From assembly GCA_000827205.1 (NCBI GenBank), contig KN832565.1:436000-499999 (forward strand): a stretch of DNA of 64,000 bases, in the 5' to 3' direction. The notes under the pieces were generated by a model that saw only the letters and a program-made list of their open reading frames with translations, was not told the origin of the DNA and did not search any database. Positions 59,212-64,000 of this stretch are shown piece by piece; positions within the stretch are counted from its first letter, which is position 1; each line of letters opens with the position of its first letter. This stretch comes from Plicaturopsis crispa FD-325 SS-3. Taxonomy: Eukaryota; Basidiomycota; Agaricomycetes; Amylocorticiales; Amylocorticiaceae. Both the position numbers and the translations under genes were made by a program.

Positions 59212-61142
59212 TCAGGACCACTCCGCATGCCGGCCGTCTGCATCCCTGCTCACCAACGGTTTCATGACTTTGTTCCAATTGTCCTCCCACGAATTCCACG
59301 CCCACGCCACGCCTTCCCCGTCGCCCTCGTCCCCGCGCGTCATGAGGTGCTCATCAGAGGCCCGAGACGACGAGACGAGGGAGTCGCGGAGCACGGTTAG
59401 CGCAGGGGCGGACGGGAAGTCGCGCAGAAGGGATGCGAATTGACCGGCGAGCTGCTCGGCATCCTTGAAAATCAGCCCATTCACCCCGTCTTTGACAAGT
59501 TCGTCGAGGCTAAGACATGGTGAGCAGGGCAGCTAAAAGGGGCAGAAATAAAGCATACCATGCGAAGTCGAGCGCGCATACCGGGAGCCCACACCCGAAC
59601 ATGTCGACTATCTTCATCGGGAGGTCCAGCGCAGACGAGCTCGAGTGAAGACAAACCCCCAAGTCGGCCGTGCCTATACGACTATCAGCCTCCACGTTCG
59701 AACGCACGGGTGTCGCTCGGCTCACCTAAAAGCAGCGGATAGTCCTCCGCCTCGAGCCACAGGCTGATACACCTCACCCACTTCCACTTCTTCTGCAACT
59801 CCCTCACTGCACTCATGTACGTGTCTTTCAACGGTCCTTTCCCCGTTACCACCACCATCAATTTAGGTAGCCGCGCATCCGGCTTGGTAGCGCGCTCTTC
59901 ATACAGTGCTAGCGCCTCGAGGAGGATGCTGAAATCCTCGTCTGGTGTCCAGCTCGTGCTGCTTACCAGGAGCGCAGGCCGGTCGTCCCGGAAGGTCGGC
60001 ATCTCGAGGCGTGAGAAGGGGTCGGAGGGCGGTGGCTGGGCGGTGGAGTGCGTAGTTGTCGACGGGGTTACGGTGGTGAATGGTGTAGAATAGGGTACAC
60101 TATAGGAAGGGAGGAACGACGCCAGCTCTGGGATAGTGATCGATGGCCATAGCCGGACAAAGAGCTCGTGGAATTCCTCGGGCGTACAGCGATGGAAGTG
60201 CGCCGGAGGTCGGTCGTGGAGAACGGCTTTCAATCCTCTGGACGTTTGTGTTAGATAGCCGCAGAATACAGAGGAGATGGGGCGTCCGTACTTTAAATCC
60301 CATTCACGGACAAGATGGTCGCGCATAGCCTGAGTGACGAATAGGTGGGCATACGCCGTCCGGCCAAAATACGCCTCAAAGCTGATGTGGATTGTTAGCT
60401 TCGTCATTCAAATATTACCATCACTCTACGTACCGTTCCGCGATCCTTACAAACGGGTGCTTTTTGCCGAGCTTGAGCGCAAGGATACTATATCCCAGGT
60501 TGTGCCAATCGATGATAACTTTGGAGCCGAGAATCCTTCCGGTAAACCATACGAGTGCTAACGTAGGGATGCTAGGAGGATTCTTCGGTCAAAAATGAAC
60601 GCGTCTTTGAGGACGATGAAAGCAGGAAATGACGTAGCGAGACGAAACGCACCTGGACGAGGATGAACTCCGGGGGATGCTCAATACGGATGAGGAGCGC
60701 AGTGAGGACCGCGGCTACCTGGTGAATGATTTTGATGGGCGCAGTCACGACGAAAGGCGACTTGGCTAGCAAAGGCGGTGGCTCGGTGAGCTTGGAGAGG
60801 TATATCGTCCGGAAATTAGGAGTCTCTCGGAGCGAACGAATGAGTTTAGATCCTTAATGAAAAGTGAGATCTCGTCTGTACTTGTATGTAGATGAAGCAC
60901 GTACCTTTGTAGCCCACTAGATATGTCTTGTAGCCATTCTTCGCGAAACTTTGCGCATGGTACATCATGCGAGGACTGCGCCCGACGTCTCCTAAGACAA
61001 GGATGGCTACAGACCGCAGCACAGGGCCTTCACGCGGACCCTTCCTCCATCTCCCGACTAGAAACACGAAGAACAAAAACAGAAAGACATGCAGCCCAGT
61101 GAAGCCATAGGTCACGCTCGTCTTCGACTCGGAATCGGACAT
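59212..61142 (-). CDS. ALG1: ALG1, dolichyl-PP-chitobiose beta-1,4-mannosyltransferase
   Basis: Adds the first mannose to the lipid-linked oligosaccharide on the cytosolic face of the endoplasmic reticulum (GT33). N-terminal membrane anchor [18 protein letters not shown]. Family blocks: [170 protein letters not shown] and [12 protein letters not shown]. These are the glycosyltransferase-B fold and its nucleotide-sugar loop. About eight exons; length is as expected, with a Thr/Pro-rich insert near 60000-60090. Confidence 0.95.
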
Positions 61143-62722
61143 GCTGACGATTTGGTTGGCCGTCGCAGCGCCTGGCGTACTCTAGCGTACTATACAGCGT
61201 CCCAGAGGATTTCCTGTAGCGCAGTGTTTAGACGGTCTGTAGACGTTGATGAGGTTCGCCTGCAAGTGTATACACTGCGTACTATAGTTTCGTGACTTTC
61301 GTCATGAAAGGCCTGTGAAAGACGCCTTGACAATGAAATCTCCGATTTTGCCACGTGGCACCGTTCATCTGAATCTGCGCTGCCTTCCAAATTCTAATCC
61401 TCCTCTTGACTCTTGCCGTCCAATCTGAAGTCTTAGCTTTTGCATGTCTTCATCGTCCTTATTCACGATTTCTACATCAACGGGAATGTTCTCTCTGGGG
61501 CTATGCACTGCTTTCGATATGTCAGCGTTCTCGGAACTGGCAAACAAGTAGCACCCGGCCATGTTCAACGTGCTGTATGACACGGGGTCGTTCTGTTGCT
61601 TCCCACAAATCCGATGGAACAGGAGGATACATGGCTTGAGTATATATAGACGGTGCGTATGGTGTGCCATCTTGCTTAGGATATGTGCTCATAGCCATCG
61701 TCTATGTCAGCAGCCGCGCACATTTCACGTCTCCCTTCTTTTCCTTTATATACCGCGCAGTCGCGGTACGACCAATGGGCGATCCTGCATACGAGCCACG
61801 AGGGTATACAAAGCAACCATGTCAATTGGTGGATGACCTTGACGCCAATGCCGTCACCCATCGATATATTGCCAATGCGACATACCTTCTGAGCAGCCAC
61901 AAAGCGTACAACATCCGCCACTCCACCCATTCAGTCTCGCTCTGCGCTTCCTATCGTATTGCCTGGCCCCCCAAACACGTAACCCCATGTGTATGGATGG
62001 GCAATACTCACGCTCGTCGGATTGTTGTCCCTATTCAGCGCAGCCCAGCTTCCTCTTTCGCCTGCCGTTTTGTTCGTGGATTGGCCGCCGGCGAACATAT
62101 GTGCAATGACGACAGCCATGGCATGCCTAATATAATTCGCTGACCTCCACGGTCCTACCTTGCTGTGATCATGCGCTTATCACTGGCGTTCGTTCCCTTC
62201 AAGTTCGATCCAATTGCGCTGTGCAAGAATACAGGGCTGGCTGTCAGTCCTTGATATCATATATGGTTTGATGTTGGGTCTGACGTGCCGTTCTATTTTT
62301 TTTCAATCCCCAATTGCACGTCGTACCTGCGTCTTTTCTGCGATCTGCTACCAGGTCGACGGGAAGCGGAACATATGCCGCATGCGCCGTGCGGCACATA
62401 TGACTCTGCTGAGTGCGGTTTTTGCGCGACACACTAGAGGTTTTCTGTTTTGTACGTAGCTGTGTTTGCTAGGGTACAATCTGTATAAGAAACCCTCCCT
62501 TTTGCGAGTTACCGAGGACACTGAGGATTTATCTCGAATTTGAAGACCAGATATCGATTGCGGGGAAGGATGCAGGATGAAGATTACGTAACTTTGTGCC
62601 TGCGTGCGAAGATCCATCTCACGGGAGCCGGTGGCGTCGCCGTTGCAGGATGGGCCAGGACTCGAGCTCCTCTATAAAGTTCCCCGTCCCCGTCTTTAAG
62701 CCTGGGATTGCGGTTCAGTCTG
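61143..62722. other. Divergent region between ALG1 and the copper-fist gene
   Basis: 1.6 kb. A possible small minus-strand gene is listed separately (61365-61670); the rest shows no recognisable gene. Confidence 0.4.
61365..61670 (-). CDS. Possible last exon of an unrecognised small gene
   Basis: The stretch from about 61562 down to 61365 reads MAGCYLFASSENADISKAVH and onward to VNKDDEDMQKLRLQIGRQES and RGGLEFGRQRRFR, with balanced, protein-like composition unlike chance frames nearby. Upstream on the minus strand, 62012-62118 could encode MAVVIAHMFAGGQSTNKTAG and RGSWAALNRDNNPTS ending at a good donor (GTGAGTATT), but I could not build a clean path between them. No family recognised. ALG1 lies head-to-tail on its left. 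Confidence 0.25.
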   Translation of the reverse strand: MAHHTHRLYILKPCILLFHRICGKQQNDPVSYSTLNMAGCYLFASSENADISKAVHSPRENIPVDVEIVNKDDEDMQKLRLQIGRQESRGGLEFGRQRRFR

Positions 62723-64000
62723 ATGGTAAGAATCTTCGTTACACAAGGCTCTAGTCTTTTCTGACAGAGATATAGGTCTTTATAAACAGCCAGAAATTCG
62801 CCTGGTGAGTCTAGGCAACCTGTAAACCTTTCCAGTATTTGACATGGTCTCCGTGCTTTCAGCGAGTCGTGCATCAAGGGACACAGGTCCTCGTCTTGCC
62901 ATCACACGGACAGGCCGCTTTTTGAGATCAAGAAGAAGGGCCGCCCGGTCTCCCAGTGCGAGCGGTGCCGTGAGCTTAGGCAGCGGAAGCAGGTGCACTC
63001 GAAATGCTTGTGCAAAACTGCGGAGGGGAAGGAATTGTCGGACCCACCCGTAGCAGAGGGCTCGTCTGCAGGAAAGAAGAAATGTGCGTTGGACGTATGG
63101 ATTCTGTGTGGCCTCTGCTAACGTCGATATGGATGCACCAGCACGGCGATTGCTCCCTGTTACTCCTGCTTTGCCTAATGGGATCAAGGATTTTGCATCG
63201 ACCTCTGCGGTGTTTACCTCCAATGTAGACATTACTTCGCCGAATCCGAGGCAGCGAGGTACGTCTTCGAACCGGATACTATTATTTATGACAGTGCTCA
63301 CGGATATCGTAGTCGATTCTCTACTTAATCCATGTCATTGCAAGGATGTCTGGCGTTGCAAGTGCCGCAACGATGCCTCAGGAGTTGCTGCGCAGACAGG
63401 TCTAGCGACTCTCGCCCATGCAGCCGCACTATTTAGCACCAACGGCCTCGAAAATCCCTCACTCAAACCGACACACACGCCGGGTACAGGACTGTCCGTA
63501 TCGCGCGAAAATAAGCGTGTGAGCTCGCGTCCCAACTCACCCACCCCCAAGCGGCCGAAATCCGCTCATCCTATCGTGTCGCCTCCCCCACGGCATGACT
63601 TACCACCCATCCTCTTCGACACCCCCGGACTGTCGTCTGCCGCGCCACCCATGTTTCCGACGATGCCAAGCATGAGCAAAGTCACCTCGCTCGCCGGCTC
63701 GGGCTGCACCTGCGGCTTCCAATGCGCCTGCCCAGGGTGTGTCGAGCACCGTGGCTCGGACCACGTATCGCGAACCCACAGCGACTGCACCTCCGGCTGC
63801 GGCGACTGTGTAGACCGCTCCGGCGGCATCGCCCTCCCCTCCGCAGGTGCGCCCTCAAGTCTCGCGAGCACCACAACGACGAGCTTTCTCGACCGGTTCT
63901 TTGCGCGCGCCGCAGCGCTGCCGCCGCCACCGCGGAATCGCCGCCCCGACCCGATGGACGTCGCCGCGTGGCCGTGGCCGTACCCCGCGGACGCACCGGT
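62723..64000 (+). CDS. Copper-fist transcription factor (partial, cut by window end)
   Basis: Copper-sensing DNA-binding regulator of the Ace1/Mac1/Cuf1 type. The ATG at 62723-62725 forms an exon end by itself (ATG then GTAAGA); exon 2 at 62776 gives VFINSQKFAC, joined to ESCIKGHRSSSCHHTDRPLF and EIKKKGRPVSQCERCREL. This is the complete copper-fist: CxxC..C.H zinc site, KGHRSS and the minor-groove KKGRP. Downstream are PALPNGIKDFASTSA and two Cys-rich motifs: CHCKDVWRCKC and CTCGFQCACPGC, the latter with a further cluster (HSDCTSGCGDC). Such clusters bind Cu(I) in Mac1/Cuf1. The C-terminus is off the window. Confidence 0.93.

Overview
The window reads as nuclear DNA from a wood-decay mushroom-forming fungus (Basidiomycota, Agaricomycetes). 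The signs are compact genes cut by many 50-130 bp GT-AG introns, CTNAC-type branch sites, Ser/Pro-rich regulatory proteins, an F-box/LRR gene, and a short manganese peroxidase with a complete Mn site, which points to a white-rot lifestyle. All gene models below are hand-spliced from open frames and splice signals. Single junctions may be off, but the families are mostly clear.

Layout: 1-965 is the 3' end of a gene running in from the left. 966-4484 is a 3.5 kb gene-poor stretch holding two diverged, oppositely oriented copies of a structured repeat. 4485-9776 carries an oligopeptide transporter (+), a coiled-coil protein (-) and APC11 (+). 10248-16558 carries an RGP1 homologue and a PSP1-domain protein. 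17263-22995 (-) carries a two-finger zinc-finger protein and a membrane-anchored glycoside-hydrolase-like enzyme. 23891-33728 (+) carries an F-box protein, a GH16 glucanase, an RSC1/2-type bromo-BAH protein and a DUF1479 protein, followed by an intron-bearing tRNA-Lys(CUU).

34515-39614 (-) encodes proline dehydrogenase and a cytochrome P450. The P450 is head-to-head with the manganese peroxidase (40489-42082, +). Next comes a U2 snRNA gene (about 43109-43373). Its conserved 5' half is followed by a typical 83-nt GT-AG intron, and the join restores stem-loop IIa exactly; I consider this the most notable feature. 43996-61142 holds a GCNA-like SprT protease, a Pumilio protein, a UVRAG/Vps38 homologue, an acidic protein of unknown function, ribosomal protein S29 and ALG1. 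The right end holds a copper-fist transcription factor (62723 onward, cut by the window edge).

The genes are mainly housekeeping (cell cycle, Golgi traffic, chromatin, glycosylation, translation, autophagy/endosome, DNA-protein crosslink repair), interspersed with lifestyle genes for lignin oxidation, glucan degradation, peptide uptake, proline catabolism and copper control. There is no operon logic. Divergent pairs such as P450/peroxidase and ALG1/copper-fist could share promoters. I saw no intact transposon, viral relic or CRISPR array.
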